From an uncultured Prevotella sp. (GTDB lineage Bacteria > Bacteroidota > Bacteroidia > Bacteroidales > Bacteroidaceae): 18,200 bases of DNA. The notes under the pieces are model-generated. The model was not told the origin of the DNA and made no database searches. It worked only from the letters and a program-made list of their open reading frames with translations. The position numbers were made by a program, and so were the translations under genes. Where the stretch lies: contig CAMPYJ010000048.1 of NCBI GenBank assembly GCA_946998205.1, forward strand, positions 1 to 18,200, given 5' to 3'. This document shows positions 1 to 8,275 of the stretch, in pieces (position 1 is the first letter of the stretch; every line of letters begins with the position of its first letter).

Positions 1-6
1 AACAGG

Positions 7-52
7 CCCATTGGCAGAATTAAGTATGCACTAAATTAATTCCGCCAACGGG
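7..52. repeat. imperfect hairpin at left edge
   Basis: Positions 7-23 (cccattggcagaattaa) and 36-52 (ttaattccgccaacggg) are inverted copies with two mismatches around a 12-nt loop. The stem is strong, but no long T tract follows on the plus strand. It may terminate a gene lying left of the window or be the edge of a repeat element. Seen directly; role inferred. Confidence 0.4.
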
Positions 53-70
53 TTAAAAATCAAAAATATA

Positions 71-213
71 GACCGCAGGTGAGCCAACAGTGATCAAAAA
101 CAAGAATAATAGAGAATGGGGTAAGGTTTTGCAGAGGTATCAGACTGCAGGCGAGCCAATAGTGCTCAAAAAACAAGAATGATAGAGAATGGGGTAATGT
201 TTTGCAGAGGTCT
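71..213. repeat. two tandem copies of a ~72-bp repeat
   Basis: Copy 1 (71-142) starts gaccgcaggtgagccaa and copy 2 (143-213) starts gactgcaggcgagccaa. They share the core agagaatggggtaa and the tail gttttgcagaggt, with a handful of substitutions and one extra A in copy 2. A third partial copy of the core, agagaatggggta, lies alone at 546-558. A minus-strand frame runs through both copies, but the peptide is low-complexity and the indel argues against selection on a protein. This looks like an intergenic repeat family; its function is unknown. Confidence 0.7.
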
Positions 214-851
214 CGCATTATGAAAACGACTTTCAAACGTCTGTATGCCAAACTGTTCGCTAGAGAATACATCACAAAAACTTTCTGACTTTCCTTTTTG
301 AAGATGTTATTTTGTAGATGATGGGGCAAAGTAAATATGAAAAACAAACTCATGCCCTTCTATGATAGAATAATGCTGCACAAAAGATATATCATAGAAG
401 CCATCAATGACTATCTGAAAAGCACTGCTGAAATTGTACATTTATGTCATAAATCTGTGACAAACTTTGCTGTGTATCTTTTCTGTGTCGTGAATATATT
501 TTCAATTTCTTGTCAAATCCAATAATTTCACCGAATAACAACGGAAGAGAATGGGGTACACACCAGTTAAAGATAAAACTGTAGAACTCATACACGTTCC
601 ATTCAGACTTTGGAACTGATGCTTTCTTGAACTACATTCTGTCGTTTATTCTGAGAAGAAACACCAGCAAACTCCTCGCAGTGCAAATCAATCCTTATTT
701 GACGTTTGATACGTTCATGCATCTATCACAGGGCAGTCACATATCAAAACAAAGTTTTTTGCATCTCGTTATTTTTTTTATTTATTTTTTTGCTCGTTGC
801 TTAACTTTTTTCTAAATTAGTCCCCAAAATTACTAACCAACTATAAATTCT
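214..851. other. gene-poor AT-rich leader before susC
   Basis: No frame here has a recognisable protein or a convincing start. The stretch 760-835 is very T-rich. A TAACTTTT motif near 802 resembles the Bacteroidetes -7 box, but no -33 TTTG sits at the right distance, so no promoter for the SusC gene is assigned. The long untranslated-looking leader could carry regulation, but no specific RNA element was recognised. Confidence 0.5.
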
Positions 852-3800
852 ATGAAAAAAAGGAAGCAAAAACTACTTTATGCAGCCCCTCTATTATTGG
901 GTCTGCTCTTAACGAGCGAGAATGCTTTAGCCATTCCTGCAAAGCCACTTGCAGCAAAGCATTCCACAGTGCAGAAAACCAACCAAGTGAGTGGTATTGT
1001 AACAGATAAAAACGGTGAGCCACTGATAGGAGTAAGCGTATTAGAGAAAGGCAACGAACGTAATGGCGTAATATCCAACGCTGATGGTAGATTCTCTCTT
1101 AATGCGCCTGCAAATGCCGTATTGCTTGTTTCTTACATAGGCTACAAGTCTGTAGAGATTCCTGTAAACGGCCAAACAATCCTAAAGATAACATTGCAGG
1201 AAAATTCCAAAGACTTGAATGAAATTGTCGTAATCGGATATGGTGCTGTCCGCAAAGCAGATTTGACAGGATCTGTGTCTGTAATGAACAGCAAGGCTTT
1301 CAGAGACCAGCCCATCACACAGGTATCTGACGCTTTGCAAGGTAGGATGTCGGGCGTAAACGTCATTAGCGATGGAATACCAGGCGGTGCAGTAAAGATA
1401 CGTGTACGAGGAACAAACTCAATCAACAAGAGTAATGAACCGCTTTATGTAGTAGACGGAATGGTAAGAGAGTCAGGACTTGAAGGTATTAACCCTGAAG
1501 ATATTAAGAGTATGCAGGTGCTCAAAGACGCATCATCAACAGCAATCTACGGATCACGCGGTGCAAATGGTGTCGTTATCATTACAACGAAAGGCGGTAC
1601 GAAAGGACAAAGCAACATTACATTTGACGCTGCAGTAGGAGTGTCTAATGCTACACGCCTGCCAAAAATGATGGATACAAAGAGCTATGCCCAAGCACTT
1701 ATTGACTATGCCGGAATCAATGAAAACGATGTAAAGCCATACTTAGACGGAACAAAACCAGGCATCAACTGGATTGACACAATGTTCCGCACTGCCCTCA
1801 CACAGAACTATAAACTTGTGTTCTCAAAAGGTGCCGAAGGCTTGCAAAGCTACATCTCAGCCAACTACATGAAGAATGAAGGGCTATTGGACAAATCGAG
1901 CTACGAACGCTATGCGGCAAAGATAAACCTGAAGGCCTCGATGAAAAAATGGCTGGACATTACATTTGATGTCAATGCCTCAAGAGGTGTTAGGAAAGGA
2001 ATCGGAGAAATGGTAATGGCAGCGTATAATCCGCTTTGGATAGCTTTCAACTCATCACCGACCATGGAAATGAAAGACAAAAATGGTAATTATAACCACG
2101 ACCCATACTGTACGATACAGAACAATGCTTACAGCGTGATTGCTGGAGGACTCAGCGATCGTTACAACGATGTATTGAACGGACGTGTCGACTTAAAATT
2201 TAACCTTCTCAAGGGACTCACATTTACAACAAGCAATGGTATTGACTACTACAATAATACAGGATACAACTTTTCGCCGAAAGCCATGGACACCGACCAT
2301 AAGAAAAACAGTATGAGCAACAGAAACATTCAGCGCATATTACTTCAGTCGGTGAACAACCTCACCTACATGAACTCATGGAACAATAAACACTTCCTCA
2401 CGGCAACAGCTGTATGGGAAGCAACCAAGAGCGGAGTAAGAAGCATGAGCATCAATGGCTCTGACATAAAGGTGGAGTCAGTGGGATACTGGAATGTAAA
2501 GAATGCATCTACACGTGATGCCGACAACAATATTACAGAGTGGTCATTGCTCTCTGGAGTAGGGAGAGTGATGTACAATTTTGACAACCGATATATGATA
2601 ACAGGAACATTACGTGCAGATGGTTCAAGTCGATTCTCTAAAAACAAATGGGGCTACTTCCCCTCTGCAGCATTGGCATGGACAATATCCAATGAGAAAT
2701 TTATGGAAAGCCTTCGTAGCGTTGTCAGCAACCTCAAACTCCGCACGAGCTATGGCATTATCGGAAATCAGGATATATCGCCATACTCCACATTAGGACT
2801 GCTGGGCACAACAATGACATACTTTGGGTCGAAAATAGGTACAACAGGATATTGGACAAACAGTCTTGCAACTCCTGATATCAAATGGGAAAAGACCAAC
2901 CAGTTCGACATAGGATTCGACCTTAGTCTGTGGGACGGACGCATTGACATGAGCTTCGACTACTTCAACAAACAAACTTCCGATGCACTGCTTACAACTT
3001 CACTCGCCGACTATCAGGGAGGAAATACATACCTGATTAATGCAGGCAAGGTGGAGAACCGTGGTTTCGACATCTCACTTACAGCCAACATCATAAGCAA
3101 TAAAGACTGGGGGTGGAACACGACACTTAATGGAACATACCTTAAGAACAAAGTCAAGAAGCTGACGGCACAACAGCCAATCATCTACGGAGGATCATTC
3201 CAGTCTATCATCAATGAATGCTCCATCATCAAAGAGGGTGAAGCTATTGGTACATTATTCGGCTACCGCTGGGCCGGCATTGACACAGATGGTTACGACA
3301 CCTATTATACAGCATCAGGAGCAATTACACGAAAGCCTGCACTTAACGATCGTGTTGTATTGGGAAAGTCCACACCAGACTTCACATTGGGCTGGAACAA
3401 CTCCGTACGCTACAAGAATTGGAGTCTTAATGCCTTCTTTAATGCTGCACTCGGTGTTCAGCGTCTTAATGCTCTACGATTTTCTATGAACTCGATGATA
3501 GGAAACTCAAGGATGTTCACCGATGCCAACTTCTTGTCCGAGGTTGGAAAAACAATGCCTAAGCCTACTGTCAACGATAATCAATACATAGGCAACTCAT
3601 CCAAGTGGGTAGAAAACGCAGACTATCTACGCTGTGAGAACATTTCACTTGCTTACGACCTTAAAAAGTCCATAATAGGTCTCACAAATCTGAGACTCAG
3701 TTTCAGCGTTCAGAACCTATTCACTATTACAGGTTATAAAGGCTCTAATCCTGCAGGCTATTCATTCCCAGCCAATGGATCTGGAGAAGAAGACCGCTCT

Positions 3801-3869
3801 GCAGGTATAGACACAGGTACATACCCAACCCCGAGAACTTTTACTTTTGGTATACGTATGAACTTTTAA
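852..3869 (+). CDS. SusC/RagA-family TonB-linked outer-membrane transporter
   Basis: This is an outer-membrane beta-barrel that, with the SusD-like lipoprotein encoded next, imports a glycan or oligosaccharide using energy from TonB-ExbBD. The 1005-residue product starts with a signal peptide (about 1-27, MKKRKQKLL then a hydrophobic run to NALA). A carboxypeptidase-regulatory-like beta-sandwich follows at about 45-117 (GIVTDKNGEPLIGVSV). A TonB-box-like stretch lies at 121-131 (DLNEIVVIGYG) and the plug at about 135-248. The plug carries the SusC/RagA signature: PLYVVDG at 197-203, NPEDIKSMQVLKD, then AIYGSRGANGVVIITTKGG. The rest is barrel, ending in the terminal aromatic FGIRMNF. Length and order are normal for the family and the gene is intact. 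The ATG at 852 is chosen because it begins the signal peptide directly. The substrate cannot be read from the sequence. Confidence 0.97.
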   Translation: MKKRKQKLLYAAPLLLGLLLTSENALAIPAKPLAAKHSTVQKTNQVSGIVTDKNGEPLIGVSVLEKGNERNGVISNADGRFSLNAPANAVLLVSYIGYKSVEIPVNGQTILKITLQENSKDLNEIVVIGYGAVRKADLTGSVSVMNSKAFRDQPITQVSDALQGRMSGVNVISDGIPGGAVKIRVRGTNSINKSNEPLYVVDGMVRESGLEGINPEDIKSMQVLKDASSTAIYGSRGANGVVIITTKGGTKGQSNITFDAAVGVSNATRLPKMMDTKSYAQALIDYAGINENDVKPYLDGTKPGINWIDTMFRTALTQNYKLVFSKGAEGLQSYISANYMKNEGLLDKSSYERYAAKINLKASMKKWLDITFDVNASRGVRKGIGEMVMAAYNPLWIAFNSSPTMEMKDKNGNYNHDPYCTIQNNAYSVIAGGLSDRYNDVLNGRVDLKFNLLKGLTFTTSNGIDYYNNTGYNFSPKAMDTDHKKNSMSNRNIQRILLQSVNNLTYMNSWNNKHFLTATAVWEATKSGVRSMSINGSDIKVESVGYWNVKNASTRDADNNITEWSLLSGVGRVMYNFDNRYMITGTLRADGSSRFSKNKWGYFPSAALAWTISNEKFMESLRSVVSNLKLRTSYGIIGNQDISPYSTLGLLGTTMTYFGSKIGTTGYWTNSLATPDIKWEKTNQFDIGFDLSLWDGRIDMSFDYFNKQTSDALLTTSLADYQGGNTYLINAGKVENRGFDISLTANIISNKDWGWNTTLNGTYLKNKVKKLTAQQPIIYGGSFQSIINECSIIKEGEAIGTLFGYRWAGIDTDGYDTYYTASGAITRKPALNDRVVLGKSTPDFTLGWNNSVRYKNWSLNAFFNAALGVQRLNALRFSMNSMIGNSRMFTDANFLSEVGKTMPKPTVNDNQYIGNSSKWVENADYLRCENISLAYDLKKSIIGLTNLRLSFSVQNLFTITGYKGSNPAGYSFPANGSGEEDRSAGIDTGTYPTPRTFTFGIRMNF

Positions 3870-3886
3870 AAACAGACTGAAAATTT

Positions 3887-5608
3887 ATGAAAAACAAGAT
3901 ATTAACAATAGGATTTGTCGCATCACTGCTGGCACTTACATCTTGCAGTGATTTCCTAACGGAGGATGCAAAAGGAAGACTTACTCCAGAATCATTCCCA
4001 CAAAACAGAAGTGAACTGGACATGAGTGTCTACGCCTTATATGCACAAGTACAAGGTTTTCAATGCAATTCTAACCCGATGATTATGCAATGTCAGGGTG
4101 ATGACGTTACGTCCACCACAGGTTCTAACAAAGCAGCATACCTTTCGGCTGACGCTTTTGAGACACCTACCGACTCAAAAGGATTAAAAGATGGCTGGAA
4201 TTGGCTTTATAAGATTGTGATGGCATCAAACCAAATTATCGATGAGGCAGAAAAGCCACAAGTATCAGAGAAAGAGAAAAAGATTGCTTTGGGGCAGGCA
4301 TATTATTGGAGAGCATTTGCATACTTCAGTCTGGTGCGCCTATTTGGACCACTGCCAATGAATTTGCACAATATTCCTGATAACAACACTACAAAATTAA
4401 CATCTGTAGAGAATGTATACAAGCAGATAATCAGCGACTTAACAAGTGCTGAAAATTGCAATTTACCCAGCCAGTATACAGCAGAGCCACAAGCAATTGA
4501 CAAACAAAACGTATATGTCTCTGAACAGGCAGTAAAAGCTACAATAGCAGCAGTATACATGGCTATGGCTGGTTATCCACTTAACAAGACTGAATATTAT
4601 GCCAAAGCAGCAGCTAAGGCCAAAGAAGTAATTGATGGAGTTAACGCAGGCAAATACAACCAAAAACTTTTAAGCGATTGGAGTCAAGTGTATTCATACG
4701 GGAACAACCACCACCCAGAAACACTTTTGGGAATAGATTATAACGATACACCTGGTGGATGGGATAGCTATGACTCACAGTTATCTTCTTGTCAGCAACT
4801 GGGTTCTCTACAAGGTTGGGGGGACTTCCTCCCAGAGAGACGTTACTGGGCAGAATATCCAGCGGGTCCTCGAAAGGATGCTATCTTCGCTAAACAGCTA
4901 CTATTGAACGATGGTAAGACATTAGTTGACTGGTGGGCAACTAAGGATGGCGAGCCATATAAAGTTACTACAGGAACTGACGGTAAGGTTGTTTCTAACT
5001 CCGTGATAGCAGAATATCGTCCTATGTACGTGGAGTTCACCATCAACGATGGACCAGCAAAAGCTCCCTACGACTACACTAAACCTTTTTGGGGAGGTAT
5101 GTGTATAAACAAGCGTCACCAGCTCATACGCTATTCAGAAGTCCTATTATGGTATGCTGAATCAGCAGCAAGGTCTGGAGGAGACTTGACAGCCGCAAAA
5201 GCAGCACTTAAGCAAGTGCGCCAACGTGCATACTCTGACAAGATGAAGATTTCAGAAATAGACAATATGAATGCTGAACAATTAGCAGAAGCAGCCTATA
5301 CAGAGCATGGATATGAAGTGGCAGGATATGTTTTGGCTATGGTTACTCGTCGTGCAGATCAATTCAGAATGAATAGACTCAAAGAACATTACGATTATCG
5401 ACACGGTGAACAGAAAGTGATACTTGTGCCTAAAGGAACGTTGACACACAGTCAGGATAAAGCAGGGCATCCTTTCACATATAAGCTAAAAGAGGATTTA
5501 ATTCTGAAGGAAAACATGCCGGTAACTGTAGAATGGAGAAATCAATCATCTATTTATCACGACTATCCACCTACAGAGGTAGAGAAAAATGGAAATCTGA
5601 AACGATAA
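3887..5608 (+). CDS. SusD/RagB-family nutrient-binding surface lipoprotein
   Basis: SusD-like proteins cap the SusC barrel and bind the glycan at the cell surface. The 573-residue product begins with a lipoprotein signal peptide ending LALTSC, so Cys20 would be lipidated. Acidic residues soon after (SDFLTED) fit Bacteroidetes surface-export signals. The N-terminal helical region contains the typical GQAYYWRAFAYFSLVRLFG motif. The C-terminal RagB/SusD part has HQLIRYSEVLLWYAESAARS and ends with YPPTEVEKNGNLKR, close to the usual end of the family, so the gene looks complete. It starts 17 bp after the SusC stop and is surely co-transcribed. A MITE-like repeat begins 30 bp after its stop, so no enzyme genes follow. 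Substrate unknown. Confidence 0.96.
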   Translation: MKNKILTIGFVASLLALTSCSDFLTEDAKGRLTPESFPQNRSELDMSVYALYAQVQGFQCNSNPMIMQCQGDDVTSTTGSNKAAYLSADAFETPTDSKGLKDGWNWLYKIVMASNQIIDEAEKPQVSEKEKKIALGQAYYWRAFAYFSLVRLFGPLPMNLHNIPDNNTTKLTSVENVYKQIISDLTSAENCNLPSQYTAEPQAIDKQNVYVSEQAVKATIAAVYMAMAGYPLNKTEYYAKAAAKAKEVIDGVNAGKYNQKLLSDWSQVYSYGNNHHPETLLGIDYNDTPGGWDSYDSQLSSCQQLGSLQGWGDFLPERRYWAEYPAGPRKDAIFAKQLLLNDGKTLVDWWATKDGEPYKVTTGTDGKVVSNSVIAEYRPMYVEFTINDGPAKAPYDYTKPFWGGMCINKRHQLIRYSEVLLWYAESAARSGGDLTAAKAALKQVRQRAYSDKMKISEIDNMNAEQLAEAAYTEHGYEVAGYVLAMVTRRADQFRMNRLKEHYDYRHGEQKVILVPKGTLTHSQDKAGHPFTYKLKEDLILKENMPVTVEWRNQSSIYHDYPPTEVEKNGNLKR

Positions 5609-5638
5609 TACATACACCATAAAGTGTCTATAACATAA

Positions 5639-5830
5639 GGGCGGTTCTATAAATTACCACCGTAAAGTTCTTTTATGTCAGTCTTTTTACGTTTTGTCAT
5701 CTTGTGGGTTCTTTTTGGTTCAATTTGCTTGTTTGTTCAGTCGTATAGCTCGCTATACTCCTTCACTCACAAATAAATTGACCTCAAAAATAGTCTCACA
5801 ATCTGTCAAAGCTAATTTATAGAACCACCC
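5639..5830. mobile_element. 192-bp MITE-like element with 18-bp inverted ends
   Basis: The left end gggcggttctataaatta (5639-5656) and the right end (5813-5830) are inverted copies differing at one base. The interior has no ORF. It contains a tight dyad gtatagc-tc-gctatac (5743-5758). The 4 bp ATAA flanks both sides (5635-5638 and 5831-5834), consistent with a target duplication but weak because the region is AT-rich. Size, ends and lack of coding fit a non-autonomous miniature element, possibly mobilised by a transposase elsewhere. It could also act as the terminator of the susCD transcript. Confidence 0.65.
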
Positions 5831-5860
5831 ATAAATAAAAAGCGATAAAAGCAGGCGTAA

Positions 5861-5918
5861 TGGACATTTGGTAGGCTGAAAAAGCTCCAGATGTTTGTAT
5901 TGGACAAATGGTAGGCTG
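5861..5918. repeat. pair of 18-bp direct repeats, 40-bp period
   Basis: The sequences tggacatttggtaggctg (5861-5878) and tggacaaatggtaggctg (5901-5918) differ at two positions. They lie just outside the stop of a minus-strand transposase remnant, so they are candidates for the outer end of that element, present twice. Confidence 0.6.
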
Positions 5919-5934
5919 GTAATTTCCAGCCTAC
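5911..5934 (-). terminator. perfect 9-bp hairpin at the end of a transposase remnant
   Basis: The stem gtaggctgg (5911-5919) pairs perfectly with ccagcctac (5926-5934) across a 6-nt loop. It overlaps the minus-strand stop at 5931-5933, so it may be a terminator or a subterminal transposase-binding site of the old element. No U tract of the classical kind follows on the minus strand. Confidence 0.45.
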
Positions 5935-6066
5935 TTTGTTATATTCAGAAATCCATCAACAAACTTCTTTTTGTTGGTATCGCTTAATCCGTTATGGTTC
6001 AGTAAAGCTCTTTTAAGTTGTGAGTTGTATCCTTCCAACATATTGGTTGTATTCGGTATGTTTACC
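5931..6066 (-). pseudogene. C-terminal remnant of a transposase, cut by the IS66 element
   Basis: Read on the minus strand, the sequence encodes IPNTTNMLEGYNSQLKRALL, then NHNGLSDTNKKKFVDGFLN and a stop. This resembles the C-terminus of Bacteroidetes DDE transposases of the IS256/MULE-like kind, where a conserved N-N-x-x-E-G-x-x-x-x-L-K motif precedes a short HNGLS...KKKF tail. About 45 codons survive. The frame continues only briefly (TEVN) past the IS66 insertion before meeting a different transposase tail, so the gene was already broken when IS66 arrived. Family assignment is from motif memory and is tentative. Confidence 0.6.
6059..6066. repeat. left copy of 8-bp target duplication of IS66
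   Basis: TGTTTACC immediately precedes the left inverted repeat and is repeated exactly at 8297-8304 after the right one. An 8-bp duplication is the norm for IS66-family insertions. Confidence 0.93.
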
Positions 6067-6087
6067 GTAAGCATCCAATATTAGCCG
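6067..6087 (+). repeat. IS66 left inverted repeat
   Basis: GTAAGCATCCAATATTAGCC plus G; it matches the right end perfectly over 21 bp. Confidence 0.95.
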
Positions 6088-6089
6088 CT

Positions 6090-6120
6090 TTTGTGTGGGC
6101 TTCCAACTTTACTACCTTTG
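6090..6120 (+). promoter_or_regulatory. Bacteroidetes-type promoter of IS66 tnpB
   Basis: TTTG at 6090-6093 (-33 box) and TACCTTTG at 6113-6120 (-7 box, consensus TAnnTTTG) are separated by the usual distance. They lie just inside the left inverted repeat. Transcription would start about 10 nt before the TnpB ATG at 6133, giving a near-leaderless message. A weaker TACCTTTA lies about 30 bp before tnpC. Confidence 0.6.
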
Positions 6121-6132
6121 CCCGAAAAACTT

Positions 6133-6477
6133 ATGTTTGTACTCAACGAAACAAATGTTTTTCGGGTTTGTTGCACTCCCGTGGACATGCGTCAGGGTAT
6201 TTTTCGCCTGTCCCAACTGGTACGCAGCAATGACTTCAATCCTTCTGATGGTGCTGTCTACGTTTTCTATAATCGATCCCGTAACCGAATCAAGTTGCTT
6301 CACTGGGAGCGCTGTGGTTTTGTCGTCTATCACAAACAGATGGCACAGGGTTGCTTGAGTCCTAAAATCATACGGACGAGAACTGGATTTTATGAACTTC
6401 GCTGGGACGAATTGGTACTCTATATAGAAGGAATAAACCCTAGTTGCTACCGAAGAAAAAGATACAATAAATCTTAG
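6133..6477 (+). CDS. tnpB: IS66 accessory protein TnpB (Orf2)
   Basis: A small protein required with TnpC for IS66 transposition; its molecular role is not settled. The 114-residue product has the family pattern: MFVLNETNVFRVCCTPVDMR near the start (the usual P-x-D-M-R), GAVYVFYNRSRNRIKLLHWE in the middle, then the GFVVYHKQM and FYELRWDEL blocks. This matches the normal TnpB length. The frame is open back to a TTG at 6091, but the ATG at 6133 is preferred because it fits the promoter spacing and the family's start. tnpC follows 63 bp later. Confidence 0.9.
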   Translation: MFVLNETNVFRVCCTPVDMRQGIFRLSQLVRSNDFNPSDGAVYVFYNRSRNRIKLLHWERCGFVVYHKQMAQGCLSPKIIRTRTGFYELRWDELVLYIEGINPSCYRRKRYNKS

Positions 6478-6540
6478 TATTTTCTTGCCAGTGTCAGATT
6501 TTATTCGTACCTTTACATTATATAAAGAACTGATAATGTG

Positions 6541-8220
6541 ATGGATACAACTCGTTGCACTATAACATCTGACTACCATTCTCTAACTCGGGAAGCTGTT
6601 GTTAAACTTCTTGAGCAAAGGGATGCTGAACTTGAGCAAAGGGATGCTGAACTTGAGCAAAGGGATGCTGAACTTAAGAATAAGGATGCTGAACTTGAGC
6701 AAAGGGAAGCTGAACTTAAGAACAAGGATGCAGAACTCAAGAACAAGGATGCAGAACTGGAACGAAAGTCCCGTCGCATTCTTGAACTTGAGCGCATGGT
6801 ATTTGGCAGGCGCAGCGAGAAACGCCTTCCTGAGAACGCAAGCGACTGGACGGGTACGCTTTTTGACGAGCAGTGGGCCAAGGAGGGTTCCCTGGCTCAG
6901 GTGGAAGCCCTTCCCATCATCAAGGAGATAAAACAGCAGGCCGGACAACGCAGGTCATCACGCTGTGTGAGCCGTCCTTCCAGAAGGGGTGCGGCCTATG
7001 CCTCCTATGTTCCCGAGAACATAGAGCGACAGGTGACGGAGATATATCCAAAGGGTTATGACGCCGAACGCATGGTCATCATCGGACATGACAGAAGTGA
7101 GCATCTGTGTCTGCGTCCCTCATCCTTTTATGTCAGGGTAGAGGATAGTGTCATCTGCCGCCTGAAGGAAGCCCGGCCAACGGATGCGAAGGTCGACATC
7201 ATGGAATCCCCCTTGAAAAAACAAGCGGTGGATTGTTTTGCCGATGCTTCCCTGCTCGCCGAGATTATCATCGCCAAGTTCGCCTATCACCAGCCCGAAT
7301 ATAGGCAATGTGAAAGATGGAAGGAACTGGGCGTGAACATCCCCACCTCAACCGTTAACAGTTGGGTTCACGATGCCGCCGATGCACTTTATCCACTTTA
7401 TAAACTTCAAGCAAGACAGATTCTGCAAAGTCCTTACCTACAGGTTGACGAGACCAGCGTACAGGTTGCCGACCGCAAGGGAAAGACGCGCAAGGGATAC
7501 CTGTGGGGCGTGCGTGACGCCATGCACTCACAAGGTGTGTTCTTCCATTGGAAGGACGGTTCGCGCTCGGGTTCTGTGACAGATGAGCTGTTCAAGGGCT
7601 ACCAGGGTGCCATACAGTCTGATGGGTATGAGGTCTACAGCAGGTTTGAGAACGTTCAGGGCATCGTGCTGTTAGGATGTATGGCACATGTGAGACGTAA
7701 GTTCGAACATCTGGCGGCTGACGATAAGAATGCCGCCCATATCATCGAAACGATAGCCACGCTTTATGAGTTGGAGGAAAACCTCAAACACAAGAAAGCA
7801 CCACCCGAGGAAGTGGAGACAGAACGAAAGGCTAAAGCTTACCCCATTCTTAAGTATTTGGAGACCTATATGTTGGATGTACACAGACAGTACACCCCCG
7901 GCGAAGCTATGGAGAAGGCGCTGCGTTATGCCTTCGCCGTATGGATACGCATTGGCAGGTATGTGCAGGACGGGTGCTTCAACATAGACAACAATCTCAT
8001 GGAACAGGCCATCAGGCCCATCACGCTTGGAAGGAAGAATTATCTATTCTGTGGTAATAATGAAGGAGCAGAGAACAATGCCATCTTCTATACCTTCGTG
8101 GCGTGTTGCAGGGAAGCAGACATAGACCCATATAAATGGATGAAGAAAATCCTTTCAAAACCCCTATTAGATATGACGGAGGAGGAACTCACGAAAATGT
8201 TACCTTCAAACTTCAAATAA
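6541..8220 (+). CDS. tnpC: IS66 transposase TnpC
   Basis: DDE transposase of the IS66 element, 559 residues from the ATG (a GTG codon directly before it is an alternative). Residues about 22-79 are a long coiled coil of near-identical heptads. The LERMVFGRRSEK block typical of the TnpC leader domain follows. The catalytic domain shows D303 (VDETSVQV), D361 (IQSDGYEVY) and E488 (NNLMEQAIRP followed by GRKNYLFCGN), all in expected contexts. The short C-terminal tail is of the kind usual in IS66. The zinc-finger region seen in many relatives has no CxxC pairs here. The gene is intact and ends just before a strong hairpin. Confidence 0.95.
   Translation: MDTTRCTITSDYHSLTREAVVKLLEQRDAELEQRDAELEQRDAELKNKDAELEQREAELKNKDAELKNKDAELERKSRRILELERMVFGRRSEKRLPENASDWTGTLFDEQWAKEGSLAQVEALPIIKEIKQQAGQRRSSRCVSRPSRRGAAYASYVPENIERQVTEIYPKGYDAERMVIIGHDRSEHLCLRPSSFYVRVEDSVICRLKEARPTDAKVDIMESPLKKQAVDCFADASLLAEIIIAKFAYHQPEYRQCERWKELGVNIPTSTVNSWVHDAADALYPLYKLQARQILQSPYLQVDETSVQVADRKGKTRKGYLWGVRDAMHSQGVFFHWKDGSRSGSVTDELFKGYQGAIQSDGYEVYSRFENVQGIVLLGCMAHVRRKFEHLAADDKNAAHIIETIATLYELEENLKHKKAPPEEVETERKAKAYPILKYLETYMLDVHRQYTPGEAMEKALRYAFAVWIRIGRYVQDGCFNIDNNLMEQAIRPITLGRKNYLFCGNNEGAENNAIFYTFVACCREADIDPYKWMKKILSKPLLDMTEEELTKMLPSNFK
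6610..6777 (+). repeat. 21-bp tandem repeat coding a heptad coiled coil in tnpC
   Basis: Seven 21-bp units run from 6610 to 6756, coding LEQRDAE three times, then LKNKDAE, LEQREAE, LKNKDAE and LKNKDAE. An eighth, degenerate unit (LERKSRR) ends at 6777. Each unit is one helical heptad with Leu at the core position. The first three DNA copies are identical, which points to recent expansion by slippage. Confidence 0.9.
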
Positions 8221-8222
8221 CC

Positions 8223-8260
8223 AATAACCCTTATATGCTACCAGACATATAAGGGTTATT
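8223..8260 (+). terminator. 15-bp stem-loop after tnpC
   Basis: aataacccttatatg (8223-8237) pairs perfectly with catataagggttatt (8246-8260) around an 8-nt loop, starting 3 bp after the tnpC stop. Only a short T run follows, so it may end transcription or block read-through in either direction. Confidence 0.7.
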
Positions 8261-8275
8261 TGTTAGTGTGAAAGA

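Noticed and set aside
71..213. Possible CRISPR array
   Set aside because: Only two adjacent copies, no spacer between them, units too long, no cas genes.
60..353. 97-codon minus-strand frame over the tandem repeat
   Set aside because: Low-complexity, hydrophobic, no start signal, and the two DNA copies differ by an indel; better explained as a non-coding repeat.
790..810. TTTG and TAACTTTT as the susC promoter
   Set aside because: The two motifs are only about 12 bp apart, too close for the -33/-7 pair.
6112..6948. Minus-strand frames opposite tnpB and the start of tnpC
   Set aside because: Mirror images of the real IS66 genes; the repetitive peptides come from the 21-bp repeat read backwards.
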